Assembly: GCA_007117175.1 (NCBI GenBank)
Contig: SKGZ01000126.1
Coordinates: forward strand, 1-5,587
DNA: 5,587 nt
Origin: Bacteriovoracales bacterium
Lineage (GTDB): Bacteria > Bdellovibrionota > Bacteriovoracia > Bacteriovoracales > Bacteriovoracaceae
Reading direction: 5' to 3'
Shown here: in pieces, positions 1 to 5,587 of the stretch
Layout: each line of letters opens with the position of its first letter
Position numbering within the stretch: the first letter of the stretch is position 1
Made by a program: the position numbers and the translations under genes
The notes under the pieces: model-generated
What the model saw: the letters and a program-made list of their open reading frames with translations, nothing else
The model's database searches: none
What the model was told of the DNA's origin: nothing

Positions 1-1389
1 AGAAAAGTATAAGTTAGACAAATGACCACAATGCATGACTTTTTCCATGGCCAATTTGACTTCACAGCGCTGCAAGTGCTGATGACATTCATCAATTAAA
101 GACTTTAATTGCCCATAGAGTCCACTTTGTAAGAAAGCTCTTAGAAACTCAATGGACACGCCTTCTGGCCAGTTTTTCGTTAAAAACTTCATACCACGAT
201 TAATAAAGTTTCCAATATTATTAGCCAATTCATTATTAATTTTGCTCTCCAGTCCGCTCCATGAAAAAGATGAGTCCGTTGTCTCAGGAATGAGAGAAAT
301 CAAATAATAACGTAAGGCGGTACTACCAAATTGATCCAGCGCCTCTTTTGCATCCACTGTCCATCCGGTGGATTTAGAAAATTGCTTGCCCATTAAATTC
401 ACATATTGATTGGCCGCTAAAAAATCCACTGACTTCACATCACCTTTCATTTGGCACATCACTGGAAAGATAATACCGTGAAAAATAAGATTGTCCTTGC
501 CGATAAAATTAATAATTTCAGTTTCAGGATGATTCCACCAATCTTTAAGATAATGCTCATCGCTGCCACTGACTCTAAGAAATTCCTTGGTATTGCTGAC
601 ATAGCCAATGGGAGCATCAAACCAAACATAAAGTCTCTTTTTTTCTTGCCCCGCAATGGGAACCTTGACTCCCCAATCCAAATCTCGAGTAATGGCCCGA
701 TCGTGCAAGTCTTCTTCACAAAGTGAATAGAGATAGGGATAGACCGCCTTTTTCCAATGTCCTTTTTTAGTTTTTAACCACTGCAAAAAAGGTTCATGAA
801 ATTGAGATAGCATTAGGTAGTACTGATAAGAATCCACCGTTTTAATATTGTGAGAATGGCAAAATTGGCATTCAGGATCAATGAGCTTTAATGGATCAAT
901 CCAAGTTCCACAACTGGGGCACTCATCTCCTCTGGCCTGTTCATAACCACACTCATAACATTTGCCGTGAACAAAGCGATCAGGCAAGAACTGATGACAA
1001 TCCTGACACTGTAATTGCTTTTCCTCTTGCCGCTGTATATAACCTTGTTGATCAATCTTTTCAAACCATTGTAAAGTCTCAGTGTGATGATACTCTTTTG
1101 AGGTTTGACCAAAAAAATCAAATTCAATTTCATATTGATCAAAAAGATTTTTATGATCTTTATGCCAAGCATCCACATATTCTTGATAGTCTTTTTTTTC
1201 TTTTTGCGCATTCTGCATAATGGCCACGCCGTGTTCATCAGAGCCACTGATATGCAAGACCTTCTCACCCTTTAATTTGAAATGGCGAGTGACAATATCA
1301 GCAGGTAAGTAAACACCGGCCAAATGCCCAAAGTGCAAGGGGCCATTGGCATAGGGCAAAGCGGAAGTAATGAGATAGCGCTTACTCAA
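1..1389 (-). CDS. metG: Methionyl-tRNA synthetase, C-terminal part beyond window
   Basis: This class I aminoacyl-tRNA synthetase attaches methionine to initiator and elongator tRNA-Met in the cytoplasm, using ATP. The frame is open for 463 codons from a TTG at 1389-1387 to the left edge, so the 3' end is missing. Visible landmarks are TSALPYANGPLHFGH (residues 8-22, with the HIGH-box variant HFGH at 19-22), GSDEHG (49-54), and a zinc insert with four CxxC pairs (Cys128/131, 144/147, 157/160, 174/177). WFDAPIGY follows at 256-263 and the KMSKS-loop variant QFSKS at 336-340. From about residue 380 the helical anticodon-binding domain begins (NNELANNIGNFINR). Start choice: an in-frame TGA lies at 1407-1405 and the first in-frame ATG is codon 58, after HFGH, so a non-ATG start is required. 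Two adjacent TTG codons exist; the second is 5 bases from GAGGAGG and is preferred. An A8 run at codons 64-67 leaves the frame intact. Whether a C-terminal tRNA-binding domain exists cannot be seen. Confidence 0.96.
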   Translation of the reverse strand, partial: MSKRYLITSALPYANGPLHFGHLAGVYLPADIVTRHFKLKGEKVLHISGSDEHGVAIMQNAQKEKKDYQEYVDAWHKDHKNLFDQYEIEFDFFGQTSKEYHHTETLQWFEKIDQQGYIQRQEEKQLQCQDCHQFLPDRFVHGKCYECGYEQARGDECPSCGTWIDPLKLIDPECQFCHSHNIKTVDSYQYYLMLSQFHEPFLQWLKTKKGHWKKAVYPYLYSLCEEDLHDRAITRDLDWGVKVPIAGQEKKRLYVWFDAPIGYVSNTKEFLRVSGSDEHYLKDWWNHPETEIINFIGKDNLIFHGIIFPVMCQMKGDVKSVDFLAANQYVNLMGKQFSKSTGWTVDAKEALDQFGSTALRYYLISLIPETTDSSFSWSGLESKINNELANNIGNFINRGMKFLTKNWPEGVSIEFLRAFLQSGLYGQLKSLIDECHQHLQRCEVKLAMEKVMHCGHLSNLYFS

Positions 1390-2779
1390 CAAAGCCTCCT
1401 CGAGTCATCTTCATAGGATCAAGGGCCTTGTCTAATTCTTCTTCACTTAAATCACACATTTCTAAGGCCACTTCTTTTAAGGGGCGATTTTCGGCATAAG
1501 CACGCTTAGCAATCTTGGCAGCAAGATCATAGCCAATGAGTGGATTTAATGCGGTCACTAAAATAGGATTGCGAGTTAATTGCTGTTCAATATTTTCCTT
1601 ATTCACCTGCACCAAATTCACCGAGCGATCGGCAAAATTAGTAATGGAGTTGGCCAAAAGCTCTGAGGCCATTAAAAGATTATGGGCCACCACTGGGAAC
1701 ATGACATTTAACTCAAAATTTCCAGACTGGGCAGCAATGGTCACAGTGCTATCACAGCCAATCACTTGCGCGCACACCATACACAGTGACTCTTCAATCA
1801 CAGGGTTAACCTTGGCAGGCATAATAGATGAGCCCGGCTGTAGGGGGGCCAACTTAATTTCACTGACTCCAGAATTTGGACCTGAGTTCATCCAGCGAAA
1901 GTCATTGGCAATTTTCATCAAACTACAGGCCAGCGTCTTTAACTGACCACTGACTTCACAAGGAGCGTCCACTGTTGCCTGGGCCTCGAAGTGATTTTCT
2001 GCTTCCTTAAAAGGATGTCCAGTTTGCTCTTGCACCTTTTGCGCAAATAAACTGCCAAATTTAGCATGGGTATTAATCCCTGTGCCCACCGCAGTTCCCC
2101 CTTGAGGCAATTCTCTTAATCTTTCTAAACTTGATTGTATGCGCTGGGTGCCCAATAGGATTTGCCGGGCATAGCCACCAAAGACCTGCTCAAAGGTCAC
2201 CGGCATAGCATCCATTAGGTGAGTCTTACCGGTTTTGACCACATCTTTAAACTCAGTGCCTTTTTTCAGTAGAGTTTGCTGTAAATGGGTCAGGGCGGGA
2301 ATCAATTGTTTTTGTAAGCAATCATACACTGCAATTCTTAAGGCAGTAGGAAAAACATCATTAGAACTTTGACCAAAGTTGACATGATCATTGGGGTGAA
2401 TTTTTAAATCAAGATTTTGCTCTTTGGCCAAAGCATTGGCCCTAGCGGCAATCACTTCATTAGCATTCATATTGGACGATGTACCAGAGCCGGTTTGAAA
2501 AATATCAATGGGAAATTGATCATCGTGCTTGCCATCGATCACTTCATCGGCAGCGGCCACAATTAATTTTTGGATGGCAGGATCTATTAAACCCAACATG
2601 CCATTACTTTGAGCGGCACATTTTTTAACAATCCCCAAAGCACTAATCACACTGCGCTTCATCTTCAAACCGCTAATAGGAAAGTTCTCAACAGCTCTTT
2701 GAGTTTGCGCCCCGTAAATGGCCTGAATGGGAACATTGACTTCACCCATGGAATCAACTTCGACTCTAAATTCAGACAC
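1382..2779 (-). CDS. fumC: Fumarate hydratase, class II
   Basis: FumC reversibly hydrates fumarate to L-malate in the citric acid cycle; the family is an iron-free, oxygen-stable cytoplasmic homotetramer. The 465-residue length is normal for it. Family landmarks are TQRAVENFPISG (26-37), GSGTSSNMNANEVI (97-110), HPNDHVNFGQSSND (128-141), GKTHLMDAMP (184-193, with catalytic His187), and the SS loop GSSIMPAKVNP (316-326, with catalytic Ser318). The order and wording most resemble the actinobacterial/Thermus-type FumC as I recall it. His187 and the SSNMN block argue against aspartase, which has Gln at the first position and a different block. One aspartase-like feature is Ala322 where most fumarases have Gly (MPGKVNP). 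The start is GTG at 2779-2777 behind AAGGAGGG; homologues also begin about ten residues before the MGEV motif. It is the first gene of a unit with metG, which overlaps its 3' end by 8 bases. Confidence 0.95.
   Translation of the reverse strand: MSEFRVEVDSMGEVNVPIQAIYGAQTQRAVENFPISGLKMKRSVISALGIVKKCAAQSNGMLGLIDPAIQKLIVAAADEVIDGKHDDQFPIDIFQTGSGTSSNMNANEVIAARANALAKEQNLDLKIHPNDHVNFGQSSNDVFPTALRIAVYDCLQKQLIPALTHLQQTLLKKGTEFKDVVKTGKTHLMDAMPVTFEQVFGGYARQILLGTQRIQSSLERLRELPQGGTAVGTGINTHAKFGSLFAQKVQEQTGHPFKEAENHFEAQATVDAPCEVSGQLKTLACSLMKIANDFRWMNSGPNSGVSEIKLAPLQPGSSIMPAKVNPVIEESLCMVCAQVIGCDSTVTIAAQSGNFELNVMFPVVAHNLLMASELLANSITNFADRSVNLVQVNKENIEQQLTRNPILVTALNPLIGYDLAAKIAKRAYAENRPLKEVALEMCDLSEEELDKALDPMKMTRGGFVE
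1395..1401 (-). promoter_or_regulatory. metG ribosome binding site inside fumC
   Basis: The minus strand reads GAGGAGG here, within the last codons of fumC (those for Arg-Gly-Gly). It lies 5 bases before the TTG at 1389 and 2 bases before the TTG at 1392. The 5-base spacing favours the inner TTG as the metG start. Because the site is covered by ribosomes finishing fumC, and the metG start overlaps the fumC stop, translational coupling is likely (inference). Confidence 0.8.
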
Positions 2780-2782
2780 AAG

Positions 2783-2790
2783 CCCTCCTT
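2783..2790 (-). promoter_or_regulatory. fumC ribosome binding site
   Basis: The minus strand reads AAGGAGGG, a near-perfect Shine-Dalgarno sequence. It ends 3 bases before the GTG start (4 bases measured from the AGGAGG core). The strength of the site supports GTG as the true start rather than the internal ATG at codon 11. Confidence 0.8.
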
Positions 2791-2808
2791 TTTTATTGAC
2801 AATAAATA

Positions 2809-2836
2809 TTTTTAGAAATTATTTTTTTACTAGCAA
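2809..2836 (-). promoter_or_regulatory. Candidate promoter for fumC-metG
   Basis: On the minus strand TTGCTA (2836-2831, four of six matches to TTGACA) is followed after a 16-base, very AT-rich spacer by TAAAAA (2814-2809, four of six matches to TATAAT). Transcription would begin near 2802 and give a leader of about 23 bases that contains the fumC ribosome binding site. The whole stretch is A/T-rich, so chance matches are likely. Confidence 0.35.
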
Positions 2837-2876
2837 CACTTTACCTTATTTCCAACGAGAGTGAAAGAAAATGAGC

Positions 2877-2906
2877 TTGCTGGAAAAGCATAATTAAACA
2901 TACACT
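2877..2906 (+). promoter_or_regulatory. Candidate promoter for the rep-like helicase
   Basis: TTGCTG (2877-2882, three of six matches) and TACACT (2901-2906, four of six) are 18 bases apart. The predicted start near 2912-2914 would leave almost no leader before the ATG at 2915. An alternative -10 element is CATAAT at 2889-2894 (five of six), but it lacks a good -35; it would give a leader of about 14 bases. Neither option is strong. Confidence 0.3.
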
Positions 2907-2914
2907 ATGCCATC

Positions 2915-4933
2915 ATGGAGCAACTCAACGAAAGGCAATTACAAGCAGTGCTCTCAGTCCAAGGTCCACTGCTGATTTTGGCCGGAGCAGGCTCGGGCAA
3001 AACCAAAACCATCACTCACCGCATTGCCCATATGATCACTCAAATGGGCATTGCCCCAGAATCTATTTTGGCCTTAAGCTTTACCAATAAGGCGGCCAGC
3101 GAAATGTTGCAGCGAGTGAGATTGATGATTCCCGCTAGCAAAAGAAAAGGATTGAGTCTTTGCACCTTTCACGCCTTGGGATTGCAAATTCTCAAAAAAG
3201 AAATTCACCACTTAGGCTATCACCCCCGCTTTACTCTCTACGACACCGCCGATCAAATGAGCATTTTGCGATATGGGCTCAGGCAATACCGTGGAGGAAA
3301 GAACTTTGATCGTAAAATTCTGCACAGTCAAATTGGCCAATTAAAGAATAAAAATATCAGTGCTGAAAACTATTTAAAAAGTAGCGCCTATGACCCCAGT
3401 GATGATTATTGTGTGGCACTAGAATTTCTCTACCCCTACTACCAAGAAAAATTAAAATTCTATAATGCCCTGGACTTTGATGATATTCTTTTTAAAACCC
3501 TGCAGCTCTTTGATCAAAAACCAGAATTGGCCAAGGCCTACTCGCAAAAATTTCAATACCTGATGATTGATGAATACCAAGACACCAACCCCTTGCAATT
3601 TCAAATTATCAAGCATCTCACTAGCACACATCACAATATTTGTGTCGTGGGAGATGATGACCAGGCCATTTACGGCTTTCGCGGAGCAGACATTCAAAAC
3701 ATTCTTAACTTTGAACAACATTTTCCCAAGACAAAAATCATTAAACTAGAAGAAAATTATCGCTCGACTCAAAAAATTCTCTCCCTGGCCAATGAAGTGA
3801 TCAAGAAGAATAAGAAAAGAAAAGAAAAAACGATGTGGTCGCAAAAAGATCACGCCCAACTGCCCTATTTATGGCAAGCAGCTGATGCCACCCATGAAGC
3901 GCAACTTATTTGCGATGAAATTAATCGCTTGCAAAACCAGGGACTGCACCTTTCTGAAATTTGCGTGCTCTACCGCAGTAACACCCAATCACCTGTGATG
4001 GAAGATGAATTGAGAATGGCGCAAATTCCCTACCAGATTATCGGTGGTCAAAAATTTTATGAGCGAAAAGAAATCAAAGACATCATTGCCTATTTATGCT
4101 TGATTCAAAACCAAAACGATGAACTCAGTTTAAGACGAGTGCTCAATGTCCCCAATCGCGGCATTGGCGCAAAGACCCTAGAAAACTACCTGGAGCAGCG
4201 TGAAAAAAATCCACAATCACTGTTTAAAATACTCACTTGGCCAGCTCTGGAACACCAAAAGAATGTTCCGGCCTTTACTGAACTGATTCACAAGTATCAA
4301 AAACGTTTTAGTGAAACCAGCTTACTCACTCCAGTGGTGGAAGAGCTCTTAGCCGAAATTGGCTTCTATCAATTTGTGCAAAAATCCTATCAAAATCAAA
4401 AGCAATTGGCCGCCAAGCTAGCGCTCATTGATCAGTTCCTAGATAGTGTGCGCCGCTTTGATCAGCAAACTGAATTTGATCACACCCTGGATCAATTCAT
4501 CGCTAAAATCCTACTGGCCGACTCTCAAGATCAACAGCGCCCCAGCAAGGATCAAGACGGACAAGTCAATCAAGTCACGCTGATGACTCTGCACGCCTCT
4601 AAAGGACTGGAGTTTGAGGCTGTTTTTCTCACAGGATTAGAAGAAGAACTGCTGCCCCATAAGAAATGCCTGTTAAGCGCAGATGAACTGAGCGAAGAAA
4701 GGCGACTGGCCTATGTGGGAATCACCCGTGCCAAAACACACTTGGTGATGACCTATTGCAAGGAGCGATTAATTTATAATAAAATGTCGCCTCGCAAGCT
4801 TTCTCGCTTTCTCAAAGATCAAGAGGACTTCTATGTCCATCAAGATCGCACAACCCTTGGTCATATGAGTGAGGAAGAGAGCAAGGAGTACACCGCCTCA
4901 GTCTTTCGCGATCTCTTGAAGTCTATTGACTAA
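2915..4933 (+). CDS. rep: Rep-like ATP-dependent 3'-5' DNA helicase (UvrD/Rep family)
   Basis: This is a superfamily 1A helicase that moves 3' to 5' on single-stranded DNA; Rep homologues clear proteins from forks and help restart replication. All family motifs are present in order: Q motif around Gln8, Walker A AGAGSGKT (23-30), motif Ia SFTNKAASEM (55-64), Walker B LMIDEYQDTN (216-225), motif III VVGDDDQAIYGFRGA (244-258), motif IV LEENYRST (278-285), motif V VTLMTLHASKGLEF (554-567) and motif VI EERRLAYVGITRAK (594-607, arginine finger Arg605). The 672-residue length equals that of E. coli Rep (about 673). Segments such as CTFHALGLQILKKE (83-96) are Rep-like, and only about 65 residues follow motif VI, leaving no room for the Tudor domain of UvrD/PcrA. 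The start aligns with Rep, and an in-frame TAA at 2891 leaves no other upstream ATG. No Shine-Dalgarno sequence precedes it. Membership in the UvrD/Rep family is certain; Rep rather than PcrA or UvrD is inferred. Confidence 0.93.
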   Translation: MEQLNERQLQAVLSVQGPLLILAGAGSGKTKTITHRIAHMITQMGIAPESILALSFTNKAASEMLQRVRLMIPASKRKGLSLCTFHALGLQILKKEIHHLGYHPRFTLYDTADQMSILRYGLRQYRGGKNFDRKILHSQIGQLKNKNISAENYLKSSAYDPSDDYCVALEFLYPYYQEKLKFYNALDFDDILFKTLQLFDQKPELAKAYSQKFQYLMIDEYQDTNPLQFQIIKHLTSTHHNICVVGDDDQAIYGFRGADIQNILNFEQHFPKTKIIKLEENYRSTQKILSLANEVIKKNKKRKEKTMWSQKDHAQLPYLWQAADATHEAQLICDEINRLQNQGLHLSEICVLYRSNTQSPVMEDELRMAQIPYQIIGGQKFYERKEIKDIIAYLCLIQNQNDELSLRRVLNVPNRGIGAKTLENYLEQREKNPQSLFKILTWPALEHQKNVPAFTELIHKYQKRFSETSLLTPVVEELLAEIGFYQFVQKSYQNQKQLAAKLALIDQFLDSVRRFDQQTEFDHTLDQFIAKILLADSQDQQRPSKDQDGQVNQVTLMTLHASKGLEFEAVFLTGLEEELLPHKKCLLSADELSEERRLAYVGITRAKTHLVMTYCKERLIYNKMSPRKLSRFLKDQEDFYVHQDRTTLGHMSEEESKEYTASVFRDLLKSID

Positions 4934-5008
4934 AAAAAAGACAATAAATTACATATTCATCATTTTGAAATTAAGTTTTGAATTGGCTTCATTGATTCAA
5001 TCTGTATA
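4934..5008. other. Convergent intergenic region with weak inverted repeat
   Basis: This AT-rich gap of 75 bases separates the 3' ends of the helicase gene and the AbiEii-like gene. TTGAAT (4978-4983) and ATTCAA (4995-5000) form a 6-bp inverted repeat, extendable by one wobble pair, around a loop of about 9 bases. No T-run follows it in either direction. The only homopolymer is an A8 run at 4932-4939, which reads as T8 on the minus strand but lacks a stem in front. It may act as a weak bidirectional end, but I cannot call a proper intrinsic terminator. Confidence 0.3.
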
Positions 5009-5587
5009 TCAAAGAGCATTCTGTTTTTTCAAAAACTCGTTGATTGTCTCGACAACTTCTTGAAATTCAACCTTAGAGATTTTCTCTTTAGATAAAAACC
5101 TATCCCAACGAGCGCCAAGAGCTGACACAACCTCACTTGGAATCGGACCAAGCTCTGTTCCCCTTGTCGTGAAAGTATCTCTTATGGCCTGCTTTAATTC
5201 AGCAGCGTTCAAGATTTTTTCTTTAATCAGTTTGAAGCAGTCATAATAATCTTTCATTCTGCCATTGATCTCATTAAGATAAATAATAGGCTCATACTTT
5301 TCTGAGAAGATGTATTCTGGAGGATAAGAATAAAGCTCCACAGACTCTTCAAAGAAGGGATTTTTTCCCTTCATCAATTCAACGTCTAAAAGACTAGCCC
5401 GCACCACGTCGCCCACTCCAATATCAATCATTGATTTATTTTTGACCTGTCCTAGATGACCGAGGATAGTGAGCCTAAAGCCAGGGTATTTTTTATTCTC
5501 AAGTGAAAGTTGATTAACTTCTACAGGTTTAAACTGAAAACCATCCTTAACATCGAGTCTTACGACTTCATCAAAAACAGTCTTAAG
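5009..5587 (-). CDS. AbiEii/AbiGii-type nucleotidyltransferase toxin, N-terminal part beyond window
   Basis: This is the C-terminal 192 residues of an AbiEii-like (DUF1814) protein. Family members are nucleotidyltransferase toxins of AbiE-type (type IV) toxin-antitoxin systems that cause abortive phage infection; related MenT toxins modify tRNA. The frame is open to the right edge, with no stop between 5587 and the TGA at 5011-5009. The Met codon at 5431-5429 is internal, because family-typical sequence (YPGFRLTILGHLGQ) precedes it. Recognisable blocks, counted from that Met, are IDIGVGDVV (2-10), YSYPPEYIFSEKYEPI (34-49), GRMKDYYD (57-64) and a segment resembling the family's 'AIRATFARRGT' (AIRDTFTTRGTEL). 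Lys45 and Asp61 are candidates for the conserved Lys and Asp of the C-terminal catalytic motifs. The N-terminal nucleotide-binding motif, with its GS and DxD residues, would lie outside the window. The usual partner AbiEi is encoded just upstream, that is, beyond the right edge. The family call is firm; toxicity and partner are inferred. Confidence 0.85.
   Translation of the reverse strand, partial: LKTVFDEVVRLDVKDGFQFKPVEVNQLSLENKKYPGFRLTILGHLGQVKNKSMIDIGVGDVVRASLLDVELMKGKNPFFEESVELYSYPPEYIFSEKYEPIIYLNEINGRMKDYYDCFKLIKEKILNAAELKQAIRDTFTTRGTELGPIPSEVVSALGARWDRFLSKEKISKVEFQEVVETINEFLKKQNAL

Noticed and set aside
451..726. Open frames on both strands (451-726 plus and 459-719 minus).
   Set aside because: Both overlap the metG segment encoding WFDAPIGY and the following residues; neither resembles a known protein or has a ribosome binding site.
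888..1268. Open frame of 126 codons on the minus strand rich in Lys and Met.
   Set aside because: It lies in another frame of metG, over the region encoding the zinc insert and the segment before it, and has no recognisable domain. The metG frame shows continuous family motifs on the same strand.
2609..2815. Plus-strand frame of 68 codons reaching into the divergent intergenic region.
   Set aside because: It is antisense to the fumC 5' end, with no ribosome binding site or similarity that I recognise.
2907..2975. Upstream out-of-frame ATG at 2907 opening a 22-codon frame over the helicase start.
   Set aside because: It is too short, has no ribosome binding site and encodes nothing recognisable; kept only as a possible influence on helicase expression.
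3452..3749. Open frames inside the helicase gene on both strands.
   Set aside because: They cover the Walker B and motif III region of the helicase in other frames and have no independent support.
4428..4560. Dense cluster of GATC sites, about six within roughly 130 bases.
   Set aside because: The sites come mostly from repeated Asp-Gln (GAT CAA/CAG) codon pairs in a DQ-rich part of the helicase; this explains them without invoking an origin or methylation control.
4924..4946. Imperfect inverted repeat TATTG/CAATA around the A8 run at the helicase stop codon.
   Set aside because: The stem is only five A/T-rich pairs with the A-run in the loop, so it does not look like an intrinsic terminator in either direction.

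Overview
The window reads as chromosomal DNA of a bacterium with moderate to low GC content, roughly 40 to 45 percent by eye. It carries three housekeeping genes (methionyl-tRNA synthetase, class II fumarase and a Rep-type helicase) and the end of a toxin-like gene at the right edge. The strong AGGAGG ribosome binding sites, tight gene packing and absence of introns are bacterial. The Rep-like helicase without a C-terminal Tudor segment, and a methionyl-tRNA synthetase that resembles chlamydial and Bdellovibrio-type enzymes as I remember them, make a Gram-negative lineage such as Bdellovibrionota more likely. That placement is a guess, not a result.

Layout, left to right. Positions 1-1389 (minus) hold the first 463 codons of metG; the 3' end lies beyond the left edge. 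This gene has no ATG before its catalytic HFGH motif. It starts at TTG and overlaps the end of fumC by 8 bases, with its ribosome binding site inside fumC. Positions 1382-2779 (minus) hold a complete fumC with a GTG start. The two genes therefore form a fumC-metG transcription unit reading leftward. Positions 2780-2914 are a divergent intergenic region with candidate promoters in both directions. Positions 2915-4933 (plus) hold a complete rep-like UvrD/Rep helicase gene without a visible Shine-Dalgarno sequence. Positions 4934-5008 are an AT-rich convergent junction with no convincing terminator. Positions 5009-5587 (minus) hold the C-terminal 192 codons of an AbiEii/AbiGii-type nucleotidyltransferase toxin whose start lies beyond the right edge.

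The genes do not form one pathway. FumC acts in the citric acid cycle, MetG charges tRNA-Met for initiation and elongation, and Rep unwinds DNA at stalled or restarting forks. The AbiEii-like gene is the only accessory, defence-type element. It suggests that the accessory or defence part of the locus begins at or beyond the right edge, where an AbiEi antitoxin partner would be expected. I see no RNA genes, CRISPR array, insertion sequence or other novel system inside the window.
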